Assembly: GCA_030601885.1 (NCBI GenBank)
Contig: JAUWAU010000001.1
Location: 124,001-188,000 of the forward strand
Source of the DNA: Armatimonadota bacterium
GTDB taxonomy: Bacteria; Armatimonadota; Zipacnadia; JAUWAU01
Direction: 5' to 3'
Length of the DNA stretch: 64,000 bases
The position numbers were made by a program, and so were the translations under genes. This document shows, one piece after another, positions 34,788 through 44,084 of the stretch (positions are counted from its first letter, which is position 1; each line of letters begins with the position of its first letter). The notes under the pieces were generated by a model. The model was not told the DNA's origin, searched no databases, and saw only the letters and a program-made list of their open reading frames with translations.

Positions 34788-35140
34788 GGGATACCATCCC
34801 TCCCTAGGGTTCGTGACCGACTGCTTCTCAATGTCTTTGACGCTTTCCCTCTGCCAGGGTTCCCCACTTCGCGCCAATCTGCTCGGATTCTAACACAACT
34901 TCTGCTGCCGCGCAAGGCAGTTGCCATGGCGGGCGAACTGCCGCGAGAGTGATGCGGGGGCAGCCCGAGCCGTTCTTGCTGCAGATATTCGCCCGGCTCC
35001 CAACACCTCTCGAAGGGCCCGACGCACAGCTTCTGCGCAGGGAAAACCAGGCTCGCAGGAGAAGGGCAGCTCGGGAATATGGAGCAGGCCACCGGCCATG
35101 CACAGGCCACGTTGAAAACCACCCCATGGGAGGCTTCACC
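34788..35140. other. Divergent intergenic region
   Basis: This 353-base region separates divergent genes and should hold promoters for both. No clear -35/-10 pair, operator or RNA was recognised. Confidence 0.35.
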
Positions 35141-35647
35141 ATGCGTCAAGTGCCGGTCTCAGAGGCTACCAAGAGGAAGTACCCGGAGTGGATCGTCCTG
35201 GTGGTGTCGCGGGATGAGAAAGGAAAGCCGGACGTCATGCCCGCCGGCTGGTGCATGATATGCTCCGGCACGCCGCCGATGATGGCCGTTGCCGTGGGCA
35301 AGACGCGGTACACGCACCGATGCATCGAGCAGACGGGCGAGTTTGTGCTCGCGTGGGCCGGAGAGGGGCAGAGCGAACTGGTGGCCTACACCGGCTCCCA
35401 CTCGGGCGCCGAGGTGGACAAGTTCGAGGCGATGAACATCGCCACGAGCCCGCCGGTGGCCACCAACGTGCCGCTCATCGAGGGCTGCGTGGCGCACCTG
35501 GAGTGCACGCTCCACCAGCAGGTCGAGGCGGGCGACCACAGCATCTTCGTCGGCGAGGTGGTCGCCGCCCACGTCCCGGACGAACCCATCCGCAAGCTCG
35601 ACAACTTCGCCGGAGATTTCGCCGTTGCCGAGCCAGTGAAGAGTTGA
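35141..35647 (+). CDS. Flavin reductase-like (DIM6/NTAB) family protein
   Basis: The 168-residue protein has the FMN-binding split-barrel pattern: WIVLVVSRDEKGKPDVMPAG, PPMMAVAVGKTRYTHRCIEQ and AHLECTLHQQVEAGDHSIFV. Such proteins bind FMN and reduce it or another flavin with NAD(P)H. GGGAGG lies 7 bases before ATG 35141. It faces the SAF-domain oxidoreductase in convergent orientation. Confidence 0.8.
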   Translation: MRQVPVSEATKRKYPEWIVLVVSRDEKGKPDVMPAGWCMICSGTPPMMAVAVGKTRYTHRCIEQTGEFVLAWAGEGQSELVAYTGSHSGAEVDKFEAMNIATSPPVATNVPLIEGCVAHLECTLHQQVEAGDHSIFVGEVVAAHVPDEPIRKLDNFAGDFAVAEPVKS

Positions 35648-35689
35648 TGGACGCAGCGAGCGTCGCCGTGGACATGGAGAGGCCCCGGC

Positions 35690-37105
35690 CTATTCTGCCA
35701 CTGCGCTCGTCCCGGTTCGCTCGGAGAGGAAGCGCTCGTCCTGTTGCGCTCGCAGCGACCAGAGCACTGAGTCTGTCGGCGCTGCGACCATTTCCCGGGT
35801 GATGATAGTCGCTTTCGGCACATCCACCACAAGCGGATTGCCGCCTGCCATGTGATAGGGCAGCGCTGCTCCGTCGCATGCCGGCCCCGCCGGCGCCATG
35901 AGCGCTTCGATGTCCTCGCTGCCGTGACCACCTATCACCTCGCCGGCCCTGAGGTCTCGGGCTGCCCGACCGACGAGGTCATATCGGGGTAGATACTCTG
36001 CCGCCCAGCTTGCCACCTGATGCAGCGCGGCATTCAGAATCGTCGTGGCCGTCTCGACGCCGAGCAGATGATATGGGCGAGTGAGGAGCACGGCAGATCC
36101 GTCGTCACGACGGACCGGCCCGCAGCGCTTGAGGATATCGCGGGACACCCTATTGCCGGCGTCTAGGACGATAAAAACGCCCCCGCCCAAGCCTGGCTCA
36201 TTCGGCATTCGCAGACACGTCACGGCGTCGATCGCGCTGCGAGCGCGGAGTATGCCCCCATCGTCCTCGTGACTTAACACCTTAGCGATCTCGCTGGTGT
36301 AGAGCGGCGGGCAGTGCGCCGACGGCACATCGGGTGCCAACCCCGTCCCGTTGGCGGCGATAACTAACTCGGTGAGATCAGCGGAGCTAATGCGCCCAAG
36401 TGGCGCCAGTTTCCGGCATCGAGCCTCGACATATCGCCCGGCTTCGTCGTCCGGTATCGGCTCCAGCATCCACAGATCGGCGTCCTCGATGGTGAGCGAT
36501 TCGCGCGAGCTGCTCACCGTCTGGCTTGCCGGATCGTAGCAGAACTCCTGATTCCGCGCCTTGCCGCCACACAGCACCTCAAGCCCAATGCTGCGGGCCC
36601 ACGCAACGAGGCCCATGAGAAGCCCGTGCTGGTCCCCGTCCACGGCCGTGTAGATCACGCCGGCCCGGTCGGCGAGATGCTTGAGGATGGGGCCGGCAAC
36701 GACGTCGGCTTCCTTGGTGACCATTGCGACGTGCTTGCCGTGGCGAATCGCTTGGTAGGCATGGCGCGCGGCCGCCTCTGGCATGCCGGTGGACTCGACG
36801 ACCACATCGATCGGCAGCTCCATGAGGACCATCGGATCCTCAGTCACCACGCGCTTACCGGACTCCATGGCGCGCAGCGCGCGGCCAGCGCTGTCGCACG
36901 CCACGATCTCGTCTTCGGCAACGCCAGCGCGCCTATAGGCGCGTCGCGCCGCCTCCATGTCCTTGTCTGCGACCGCGGGGATTTCAAGCAGGGGAATGTG
37001 AGAAGCCTGGGCGATGATGCCGGCGCCAAATGCGCCGCTGCCTATGACGCCGGCGAGCACGAGCCGGTCACTAACGCACTGCTCCGATGCGGGCGGCTGG
37101 TCCAT
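35690..37105 (-). CDS. NAD(P)-dependent oxidoreductase with homoserine-dehydrogenase-like Rossmann domain and SAF domain
   Basis: The 471-residue protein starts with a Rossmann motif (LVLAGVIGSGAFGAGIIAQA) and contains VVESTGMPEAAARHAYQAI and VAMVTKEADVVAGPILKHLA, the pattern of homoserine-dehydrogenase-like NAD(P) enzymes. Its C-terminal quarter has a SAF-type region (AARDLRAGEVIGGHGSEDIE). The reaction and substrate are not known. ATG 37105 has GAGG 5-6 bases upstream and begins just before the nucleotide fold; ATG 37129 is in frame but lies closer to the repeat. Confidence 0.75.
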   Translation of the reverse strand: MDQPPASEQCVSDRLVLAGVIGSGAFGAGIIAQASHIPLLEIPAVADKDMEAARRAYRRAGVAEDEIVACDSAGRALRAMESGKRVVTEDPMVLMELPIDVVVESTGMPEAAARHAYQAIRHGKHVAMVTKEADVVAGPILKHLADRAGVIYTAVDGDQHGLLMGLVAWARSIGLEVLCGGKARNQEFCYDPASQTVSSSRESLTIEDADLWMLEPIPDDEAGRYVEARCRKLAPLGRISSADLTELVIAANGTGLAPDVPSAHCPPLYTSEIAKVLSHEDDGGILRARSAIDAVTCLRMPNEPGLGGGVFIVLDAGNRVSRDILKRCGPVRRDDGSAVLLTRPYHLLGVETATTILNAALHQVASWAAEYLPRYDLVGRAARDLRAGEVIGGHGSEDIEALMAPAGPACDGAALPYHMAGGNPLVVDVPKATIITREMVAAPTDSVLWSLRAQQDERFLSERTGTSAVAE

Positions 37106-37146
37106 GTCTGCCTCGAAGATTCCGCACATCGGCCACTCATGTGTGG

Positions 37147-37165
37147 CCCAGGCTGCCAGCCTGGG
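37147..37165. repeat. Perfect hairpin upstream of the SAF oxidoreductase
   Basis: CCCAGGCT and AGCCTGGG pair perfectly around GCC. It sits 25 bases before repeat A copy 2, in the intergenic region, and looks like part of a mobile repeat rather than a terminator (no T-run). Confidence 0.6.
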
Positions 37166-37190
37166 TGGGCCTCAGTGGCACGTCAGGCCA

Positions 37191-37246
37191 ATCTTCATCG
37201 TGGAGTTTCGGGATCTCTCCCCGAAACTCACCGGGTGCCCCAACGG
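37191..37246 (+). repeat. Dispersed repeat A, copy 2
   Basis: This 56-base unit differs from 17745-17800 by two bases. Here the hairpin GAGTTTCGGG/CCCGAAACTC is perfect (10 bp). The similarity extends about 30 bases further at lower identity (CATGATGACT...CGAAGATT). Confidence 0.7.
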
Positions 37247-37378
37247 GCCATGATGACTGCTGCCTCGAAGATTTGGTCGTGTGCCTTTCTGTAGGCGAGC
37301 ACCTGTGGCTCGCCGCCTTTGCCTTGCGCCTTTTGCTCTGGACTGTAGGGCGCGAGCGCACGAGGGTACTAAGGAAGG

Positions 37379-38917
37379 TTAGCCAGGTTCCGTTGGACGA
37401 TCCTGAGGGCGCTCATCTTGCTGCAGGCGCGTTTCTCCGGTTGCTCCTTGAGCGCCTGCCGACCTCAGATTCCGGCGCGGAGGGACCTTCTCGGGGGGAC
37501 AGCACGGCAGAAGATGGCGGATGACCTCCTCGGCGGAATACGAAAACGCGTCATTGCCCGCGAATTGCGCGAGTCCGTGAAAATCGTCGCCGGCAGTCAC
37601 CAGTGGCTTCTCCACGTAACCGGCCTGTTGGCGTTGAGGTAGACCAATATTGGCCAACAAGCTATTGCAGAGGCACTTCCGACCGATGGTGTCCTCGACT
37701 TGACCGCCCTTGCGCACATAGGCATCCACGGGCTCAGCGGGGCAGCGATAGCCCAGGGAACCGTCCGGCTTTTTGTACACGTGCCGCAGGTAACCGAGGC
37801 CGCAGACTCTTGGTCGAGCCGCATACACCTCTTCTTGAGAAAGAGTTCCTTCCAGGCGGCAAACCTTGAAGGGGAATCCGGTAGGAGACGCTATCGGATC
37901 GGCAAACACCTCACCCTCCCCGGCGAGCGTTTTCCCTAGAAGCTGCCGCTTCACATTCTCCGCCAAGGCCGACTCTCGGCAAAACGCGAACGCCGTTCCT
38001 ACTTGAACGCCCTGAGCGCCCAACTCCAGGGCTCGTATCAGTTGCTCCCGACTGCCATAGGAGCCCGCCAACCAGAAAGGTCGCCCTAAGTCCTTGATCT
38101 TCTGCAGATCCACCTCATCCTTCGGTCCGTACACTGGCTCGCCGTTCTCGCTCAGTTGAAGAGGCCCGCGGGGCGGGGCATTATGGCCCCCCGCCGTGGC
38201 CCCTTCGACCACAAAGCCATCTACCTTGCCGCTAGCCTTCCTCGCGAGCGAGACCGCGAGCGTCGCCGAAGCAATGATCGCCAGAAACAGCGGCCGGCGC
38301 AGAGGAGGCAAGGCTCCACCGATCACCTTCTGGGGGTCGAACTGCATCCTGTACTCATCTGCTCCCGCGGCGCCTTCGACGAGCAGCTTGAGCGAAACTT
38401 CCTGGTGATGAACGAGGCTGTCCAGGATGCCCGGGATTTCCCGGGGAATGCCGGCACCCATACACACATAGTCCACACCGGCCAGCATCGCTCCGTAGAT
38501 CGAGGCCAGATTGGGCATCTGGATTTTCTCCAGATAGTTCATCCCCACAACGCCCTCATGGCCTTCCTTGGCGAGGAAGATCTCCACGAAATTCCCCATG
38601 ACGGTGAGCTGCTGGAGAGCGAGGCTCGGCGTTGCGGTATATGCCGGTACCCTCTTGTAGGACGCGGTCGCGGCTTTGCCACCGGGAATGAAGTACTTGG
38701 CCACGACTCTCTGCGCCAGCTCTGGCACCGGAAAGTGTTCCAGGGCACGACGGCGATGTCCCTCGGGATCTCCTTCCTGCAGACGCCTCACGAGGATGCT
38801 ATCAAGTGCAGTACCGGAGACAACGCCCAGTTGCCCCGCCCTCGCGACGGCCTTCGCCAGGAGCCAGTTGGACACCCCAGCCCCCAGGCCCCCTTGAATG
38901 ATGATTGGATAATCCAT
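37379..38917 (-). CDS. Nitronate monooxygenase/2-nitropropane dioxygenase family protein
   Basis: The 512-residue protein is an FMN-dependent TIM barrel of the NMO/PfaD type: PIIIQGGLGAGVSNWLLAKA at the start, MNYLEKIQMPNLASIYGAML, and GFVVEGATAGGHNAPPRG with the conserved histidine. It oxidises alkyl nitronates or acts in polyketide/fatty-acid-related roles. Its length and C-terminal cysteine-rich stretch (RVCGLGYLRHVYK, RKCLCNSLLANIG) exceed the classic 330-380 residues and resemble the PfaD-like subgroup. Two minus-strand oxidoreductases are close by; no link is proven. Confidence 0.85.
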   Translation of the reverse strand: MDYPIIIQGGLGAGVSNWLLAKAVARAGQLGVVSGTALDSILVRRLQEGDPEGHRRRALEHFPVPELAQRVVAKYFIPGGKAATASYKRVPAYTATPSLALQQLTVMGNFVEIFLAKEGHEGVVGMNYLEKIQMPNLASIYGAMLAGVDYVCMGAGIPREIPGILDSLVHHQEVSLKLLVEGAAGADEYRMQFDPQKVIGGALPPLRRPLFLAIIASATLAVSLARKASGKVDGFVVEGATAGGHNAPPRGPLQLSENGEPVYGPKDEVDLQKIKDLGRPFWLAGSYGSREQLIRALELGAQGVQVGTAFAFCRESALAENVKRQLLGKTLAGEGEVFADPIASPTGFPFKVCRLEGTLSQEEVYAARPRVCGLGYLRHVYKKPDGSLGYRCPAEPVDAYVRKGGQVEDTIGRKCLCNSLLANIGLPQRQQAGYVEKPLVTAGDDFHGLAQFAGNDAFSYSAEEVIRHLLPCCPPEKVPPRRNLRSAGAQGATGETRLQQDERPQDRPTEPG

Positions 38918-39292
38918 CGAGTTGGTGTCTCATCCTTCTCGCTGAGGTCACAGAACCAGTTGCGCAAGAAGTACGGCCCGTTCGTGTGCCTCGCAGGCCC
39001 GTGAAACCAGAACCGAGCGGCTCGCATCTGGGCAGAATGCGGCCGTGCCCCACGAGGTAAGCTGTGCCTTCCTTGCCTCAGAAGCAGTCAAGGCAAAATG
39101 GAGTATACTCCAACGCGCGAGCTTTCGTCTATGCCAGCGGCTGCCACCATGAGCCTCGTGCCGCGTTTCCGAGGACCTCTACGCCAGACCGCTGCCCGAG
39201 CTGGTTACTCCTTGAACTCGGACAATCCCCCGACAAACGCATCCCCCGGGCGCCGTGTTAAACCAGGCTCAGCCTTCGCCTCTTGCCGTCAA
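38918..39292. other. Gene-free region
   Basis: No gene was seen in these 375 bases. A 12-base perfect palindrome GGAGTATACTCC (39100-39111) could be an operator. Repeat B copy 2 follows. Confidence 0.35.
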
Positions 39293-39387
39293 TTGTAGCG
39301 CGGGTGCTCCGTACTACTCTGCGAAGCAGGGCTTGCTACTCTGCGAAGCAGCGACTCTTCGCTGCGAAGCACGAGTCCCCCGCCGCC
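39293..39387 (+). repeat. Dispersed hairpin repeat B, copy 2
   Basis: This relative of 17839-17906 starts TTGTAG and ends CCCCCGCC. The internal unit CTACTCTGCGAAGCAG is duplicated in tandem here. It sits between the gene-free region and the end of the WD40-GTPase gene. Confidence 0.7.
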
Positions 39388-39392
39388 TTTGC

Positions 39393-42300
39393 TCAACCCA
39401 CCACCTCATCCCGCACCCGCCTCACCGCCTGCACATCCAGCCTCTCCCCCTCGAACACAATCTGCCGACTCTCCTTATCCGGCCGCCCCTCGAGATACGG
39501 CGTCACATTCATCCACCGGACCTCCTCGTCGCTCGTCCGCACCACCAGGTACACATCGCCCGGCTGCGCCTGCCAATACTCCAGGTGCCGCGGGTTCTTC
39601 ACATCGAAGACCGTCTTGTCGTCCCGCTTCCGATGCCGCAGGTGCGACTCCCCGTGCTTGAGCTGCACGTACACCCTCTTCCCGCTCGCCCGGCCGTCAT
39701 CATATCTGAACTCGATCTCCCCATCGATCCCATTGTCGGCCATCAGCACGGGCCGGTATATCTGGTCCGCCTCGCCGCAGATGGCCATCATGTGCCCGAT
39801 GAGGATCTGCTCCATCGCCTGCGTGGACAACTCCTGCGTCGCCCTCGCCGCCAACGCCCGCACCGCTGCCGCTACGGCGTCGGTTCCGTACCGCCGCTCG
39901 ATCTCGTCGATGAGGGGGACCCTCTTACCGCACTTCGCGCAGAAGACGAAGGCCCCTGCGCTCTCAAGCTGCGCCCTCACCGCCTCCATGTCGGCCACCT
40001 GCCACTTGCACTCGCCGCACCTGTACCGCCGATCCCGCGTCACGTCCACCGCGTGACTGTGTAGGTGATGGTGCACGTACTCGATGAAGACGCACTGCTC
40101 ATTGACGTCCACGCCCGGCTCGGCATACACACTGATCCGCCCCATGCCGTCTTCTATCTTCTCCTGGAAGAATGCGATACGGCCGCCCGTCAGCGTCTCG
40201 AACTCCGCGGCGTTCTGGTAGATCTCCTTGTTGTCGAACCCTTGGCTCTTCCACAGCCGCACCACCAGCGTCGCGAAGACCGTCATGAGCTCCCCGCCGA
40301 ACGTGTAGGTGACGATGGTCTCCGTCTCCGGGAACTCCCGCGGCGGCCGGTCGCGCCGGAACTGCGACGGAAAGACGAGCTGGACGTCCTCTGCGCCGAG
40401 CTCTCGCAGACAGAGGGATCGGTCGAGGAGCGTCTGCACCATCGCCCGCAGCAGCAGCGCCTCGTCCGCTTGCGGCAATCGATCCACGCCCGTGAGGTCG
40501 ATCCGCGCCTCGACGACCTCCTCCTCCGACACGCTCCCGATCCCTTCCTCGTGCTCGCGCGCCGCCCGAATGACCGCCCCGGCGTAGTCGTTCAGCACGG
40601 CCGGCTGCAGGAGAATCAGGTCGCCGAACTCGAACGGCGTCACGATGTTCTGGTTATGCAGCAGCCGCACCGCGGTCCGCACTTCCGCCTGCGAGATCTC
40701 GGCCCCGTGCCGTTGTAGGGCGGGGTCGCCTGACCCCGCCGCCGTTGCTGTGCCCCTCGCTTGGCCACTCTGGCGCGGCCCGCCCTCTCGCGACAGCGCC
40801 TTTACCACGTCATCGTACAACTCCGAAAACCTTACGAGCCGCGCCCCCGGCCGGCTCGCCCGCTCCACCACCGCGTTCTTCAGCTCTCGCAGGATCTCGT
40901 CCGTCCAGATCTCCGGCAGATCGTCCCACGGGATGTGCTCCGCCACGAGCTGCTTCAGCTCGCACGGCCCTTCGGCCACTTCGTCGGAGCAGCCCTCGCC
41001 CGTCTTGGCGCTGGTGGGTAGGTAGTGCGCGAACCCGTGCTCCGCCATGAACCGCTCAATCGCCCTCTCGCTCACCTTCATCGTCCCCACGTCCACCCGC
41101 CCGGCGACGAGCAGCCGCGCGGGATCGTGCTTCACGCCTCGCACGGCCGTCTCCAGCCCCTTGAGCCAGTCACCCACGCCGCCGAAGGGGTCGTCGGCCT
41201 GCGGGTTGACGACGACCACGGCCACCCCCGTTTCGTCCAGGAAGAGCTGGTGGATCAGCCGGTAGTCCGGCTGCCCCGCCAGGTCCCACAGCCAGACCTC
41301 GCGCTCCACGCCTCCCTCCGCCGCCACCGGCAGCTCGACCCGGCTGACGTTCATGCCGTGGGTGGCGTCGGTCTTCTCGTAGCGGTCCTCGGTCAGCCGG
41401 TACATCAGCCCGGTCTTCCCCACCCCCGTCTCGCCCAGCAGCACCACCTTGGCGTTCTTGTACCGAATCGTGTCCGGCGAGATGGCCTCCGGGTCCAACT
41501 CCCAGACTCTCACCGTGCTGTCGTTGGAGCCCGAGATCGCCCTGCGACCGCCGGGGCTCACCGCCACGGCCCAGACGGTGTCCCCATGGCCCTCCAAGGT
41601 AAGCAGGAGCTCCCCGGACTCCAGGTCCCAGACTTTCACCGTGTCGTCCCACGAACCCGAGATGGCCCGGCGGCCGTCCGGGGTCACCGCCACGGCCAGG
41701 ACGTAGCGCCCATGGCCCTCCAAGGTAAGCAGCAGCTGCCCGGACTCCAGGTCCCAGAGTTTCACCGTGCCGTCGTCGGAGCCCGAGATGGCCCGGCGGC
41801 CGTCTGCGGTCACCGCCACGGCGTAGACCGGGCCCCCATGGCCCTCCAAGGTAAGCAGGAGCTCCCCGGACTGCAGGTCCCAGAGTCTCACCGTGCGGTC
41901 CCAGGAGCCCGAGATGGCCCGGCGGGCGTCCCGGGTCACCGCCACGGCAGTGACCCAGACCTCATGGCCCTCCAAGGTAAGCAGGAGTTCCCCGGACTGC
42001 AGGTCCCAGAGTTTCACCGTCCGGTCGTCGGAGCCCGAGATGGCCCGGCGACCGTCCGGGGTGACCGCCACGCCCCTGACGGGGCCCCCATGGCCCTCCA
42101 AGGTAAGCAGGAGTTCCCCGGAATCCAGGTCCCAGACTTCCACCGTGCCGTCCTCGGACCCCGAGATGGCCCGGCGGCCGTCCGGGGTCACCGCCACGGC
42201 CCAGACGGTGCCCCCATGGCCCTCCAAGGTAAGCAGGAGCTCCCCGGACTCCAGGTCCCAGACGCGCACCGTGCCGTCGGAGGAGCCCGAGATGACCCGG

Positions 42301-42425
42301 CGGCCATCAGGCAAGCACGCGACCGAGGTCACCGGGTCGGGGTGCTTCAGCACGGTGCGCCCCGGCTTCGCTCCCGGCGGCAATCCCGAGGCGTCCCTGT
42401 TCGACTTCCGCTTCCGCTGTGCCAT
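39393..42425 (-). CDS. WD40 repeat - Roc-like GTPase - zinc ribbon - DUF4365 protein
   Basis: The 1010-residue protein has four parts. (1) Seven WD40 blades (residues 27-310), six almost identical, each ending VWDLESGELLLTLEGH-like. (2) A Ras/Roc-type GTPase (about 325-480) with GETGVGKTG, WDLAGQPDYR and TSAKTGEG. (3) A COR-like middle region, then a CxxC...CxxC zinc ribbon (YRCGECKW, FVFCAKCGKR). (4) A DUF4365 region (about 870-985): DNGIDGEIEF and VYVQLKHGESHLR, a D...ExE...QxK layout of the PD-(D/E)xK nuclease fold. This is a sensor-switch-effector layout seen in bacterial conflict systems. A hairpin repeat adds about 30 residues in frame near residue 570. It is a single gene with no clear partner. 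Confidence 0.85.
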   Translation of the reverse strand: MAQRKRKSNRDASGLPPGAKPGRTVLKHPDPVTSVACLPDGRRVISGSSDGTVRVWDLESGELLLTLEGHGGTVWAVAVTPDGRRAISGSEDGTVEVWDLDSGELLLTLEGHGGPVRGVAVTPDGRRAISGSDDRTVKLWDLQSGELLLTLEGHEVWVTAVAVTRDARRAISGSWDRTVRLWDLQSGELLLTLEGHGGPVYAVAVTADGRRAISGSDDGTVKLWDLESGQLLLTLEGHGRYVLAVAVTPDGRRAISGSWDDTVKVWDLESGELLLTLEGHGDTVWAVAVSPGGRRAISGSNDSTVRVWELDPEAISPDTIRYKNAKVVLLGETGVGKTGLMYRLTEDRYEKTDATHGMNVSRVELPVAAEGGVEREVWLWDLAGQPDYRLIHQLFLDETGVAVVVVNPQADDPFGGVGDWLKGLETAVRGVKHDPARLLVAGRVDVGTMKVSERAIERFMAEHGFAHYLPTSAKTGEGCSDEVAEGPCELKQLVAEHIPWDDLPEIWTDEILRELKNAVVERASRPGARLVRFSELYDDVVKALSREGGPRQSGQARGTATAAGSGDPALQRHGAEISQAEVRTAVRLLHNQNIVTPFEFGDLILLQPAVLNDYAGAVIRAAREHEEGIGSVSEEEVVEARIDLTGVDRLPQADEALLLRAMVQTLLDRSLCLRELGAEDVQLVFPSQFRRDRPPREFPETETIVTYTFGGELMTVFATLVVRLWKSQGFDNKEIYQNAAEFETLTGGRIAFFQEKIEDGMGRISVYAEPGVDVNEQCVFIEYVHHHLHSHAVDVTRDRRYRCGECKWQVADMEAVRAQLESAGAFVFCAKCGKRVPLIDEIERRYGTDAVAAAVRALAARATQELSTQAMEQILIGHMMAICGEADQIYRPVLMADNGIDGEIEFRYDDGRASGKRVYVQLKHGESHLRHRKRDDKTVFDVKNPRHLEYWQAQPGDVYLVVRTSDEEVRWMNVTPYLEGRPDKESRQIVFEGERLDVQAVRRVRDEVVG
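40713..40740 (-). repeat. Hairpin repeat B-like insertion inside the GTPase gene
   Basis: TTGTAGGGCGGGGTC, then GCCT, then GACCCCGCC forms a perfect 9-bp stem (40719-40740). It lies inside the coding frame and is translated as part of a roughly 30-residue segment of low complexity (GSGDPALQRHG). The start matches repeat B copy 1 at 17839. Confidence 0.65.
41584..42339 (-). repeat. Six 126-base tandem WD40-encoding units
   Basis: The sequence CATGGCCCTCCAAGGTAAGC recurs at exact 126-base steps (41584, 41710, 41836, 41962, 42088, 42214), each unit encoding one 42-residue blade. The near identity between units shows recent duplication or gene conversion. Confidence 0.9.
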
Positions 42426-42493
42426 ACCGACCCTCCCACTCGATGTCTCTGCGTTCTCGGTGCTCTCTGTGGCTCATGCCGTCCCATCAACCA

Positions 42494-44041
42494 TCAAACG
42501 ATCCCCCGCGCTACCTCATGCATCAACTCCCTCATCTGCCCATACGTCCGCACGTACTTGTCGTAGTAGAAGTCGTATGTGTCGCGCAGCGCAGCGTTCG
42601 GCTCGATCTGCTCCGTCACCGTTACCATTGCCGCCGACGCCTCCTGCACCGAATCGAACTGCCCCGCGCCGACGGCGGCGCATATTGCCGTCCCGAGCAC
42701 CGTGGCGTCGGGCACTTCGGTCAGGTAGATCGGCACGCCGCAGACGTCGGCGTGGATCTGCAGCCACAGGGCGCTTCGGGCGCCCCCGCCGCAGGCGTAG
42801 ATGCCCTCGGGCCGGTAGCCGCCAGAGGCGAGGTCCTCCAGAATGTGCCGCGTGCCGAATGCCGTGCCCTCGTATATCGCCCGCAGCACGTGGCCCACCT
42901 CGTGCCTTAGTGACAGCCCCCAGAGCATGCCGCGCGCCAGCGGGTCGCGCAGCGGCGTCCGGTTGCCCTGGAAGTAGTCGATCAGCACCAGCCCTTCGCA
43001 CCCCGGGGGTACCGCGGCGGCCTTTGCGTCGAGCAGCTCGTACGCGCTGCGGCCTGCAGCTTCGGCCTCCTGCACCTCCGCGTGGCAGAAGTTGTCGCGG
43101 AACCACTTGACGATGGACCCCGTGGCCGTCTGGCCGCCCTCGAGCACCCAGGTGCCCGGCAGGAGGGCCTCCGGATACGGCCCCCAGACGTGGGTGCCGA
43201 AGATGCCCTCCGCCGCCAGCGCCATGTGGCACGTCGAGGAGCCCATCACGAGCGCCATCCGGCCCGGGTGCACCACGTCGAGGCCCATCATGCCGGCGTA
43301 GGCATCGATGCCGCCCTGGGCAACGGGCGTCCCCGCTTTCAGCCCGAGGTCCTCGGCCGCCGCCGGCGTCAGGTCACCGGCGCGCTCGCCCATCGGGAGA
43401 ATCCGCTCCGGCCACTTCGGCATGAGGTCCTCGAGCCCCACTTGCTCCAGCAGGTCCACCGCCCAGCCGCCCTCGGGCCGCACGTAGTTCCACTTGCAGG
43501 TGGTGTTGCACAGCGACGCGGCCCATTCGCCCGTGAGGCGGAACATGAGCCAGTCGGTGCCCTCAATGATGTAGTCGGCCCGCTCGTACGTCTCCGTCTC
43601 GTTCTCCTTGAGCCACAGGGCCTTCGGGAGCATCCACTCGGGAGAATCCGACCCGCCGACGTAGCGCAGGTAGTGGTGGCCCGTCGCCGTGACCCGATCC
43701 GCCTGCTCGTGGGCGCGCTGATCCATCCACAGGATCACCGGCCTTAGTGGCGTGCCGTCGCTTTGCGTCGCCACCACGGTGCAGGACGTCCCGTCGATGC
43801 TGACCCCGACGATATCGTCCCCGCTAAGCCCGCTCTCGTCCAGACACTGGCGGCACGTGGCCTTCGCGGCATCCCACCAATGCTCCGCGCGCTGCTCGGC
43901 CCAGCTCACCTGGGGGAAGTCGATGGGATACTCCTCCGCTGCCGACGCGAGCATCCGGCCCGTGAGGTCGAAGATCGCCGACCGCAGGCTCTGCGTCCCG
44001 CAGTCGATGCCAAGCACGCACGGTCCCTTGGCGGATGTCAT
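42494..44041 (-). CDS. FGGY-family carbohydrate kinase
   Basis: The 515-residue protein has the FGGY layout: the N-terminal ATP-binding start VLGIDCGTQSLRSAIFD, catalytic-domain strands around VSIDGTSCTVVATQ and PVILWMDQRA, and the C-terminal YACGGGARSALWLQIHADV. It phosphorylates a ketose or polyol. Length and the GTSCTVV motif are closest to D-ribulokinase/ribulokinase-like kinases, but the sugar cannot be fixed. The WD40-GTPase gene ends 68 bases before the end of this gene. A hairpin lies just upstream (44085-44108). Confidence 0.88.
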   Translation of the reverse strand: MTSAKGPCVLGIDCGTQSLRSAIFDLTGRMLASAAEEYPIDFPQVSWAEQRAEHWWDAAKATCRQCLDESGLSGDDIVGVSIDGTSCTVVATQSDGTPLRPVILWMDQRAHEQADRVTATGHHYLRYVGGSDSPEWMLPKALWLKENETETYERADYIIEGTDWLMFRLTGEWAASLCNTTCKWNYVRPEGGWAVDLLEQVGLEDLMPKWPERILPMGERAGDLTPAAAEDLGLKAGTPVAQGGIDAYAGMMGLDVVHPGRMALVMGSSTCHMALAAEGIFGTHVWGPYPEALLPGTWVLEGGQTATGSIVKWFRDNFCHAEVQEAEAAGRSAYELLDAKAAAVPPGCEGLVLIDYFQGNRTPLRDPLARGMLWGLSLRHEVGHVLRAIYEGTAFGTRHILEDLASGGYRPEGIYACGGGARSALWLQIHADVCGVPIYLTEVPDATVLGTAICAAVGAGQFDSVQEASAAMVTVTEQIEPNAALRDTYDFYYDKYVRTYGQMRELMHEVARGIV

Positions 44042-44084
44042 TGTGGTGGAGCTCCTCTCCTGCCCTGGCCCGGCGGCCGCGGAC

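Noticed and set aside
41025..42566. Plus-strand frame opposite the WD40-GTPase gene
   Set aside because: It follows the repeat pattern of the WD40 units on the other strand and is an artefact.
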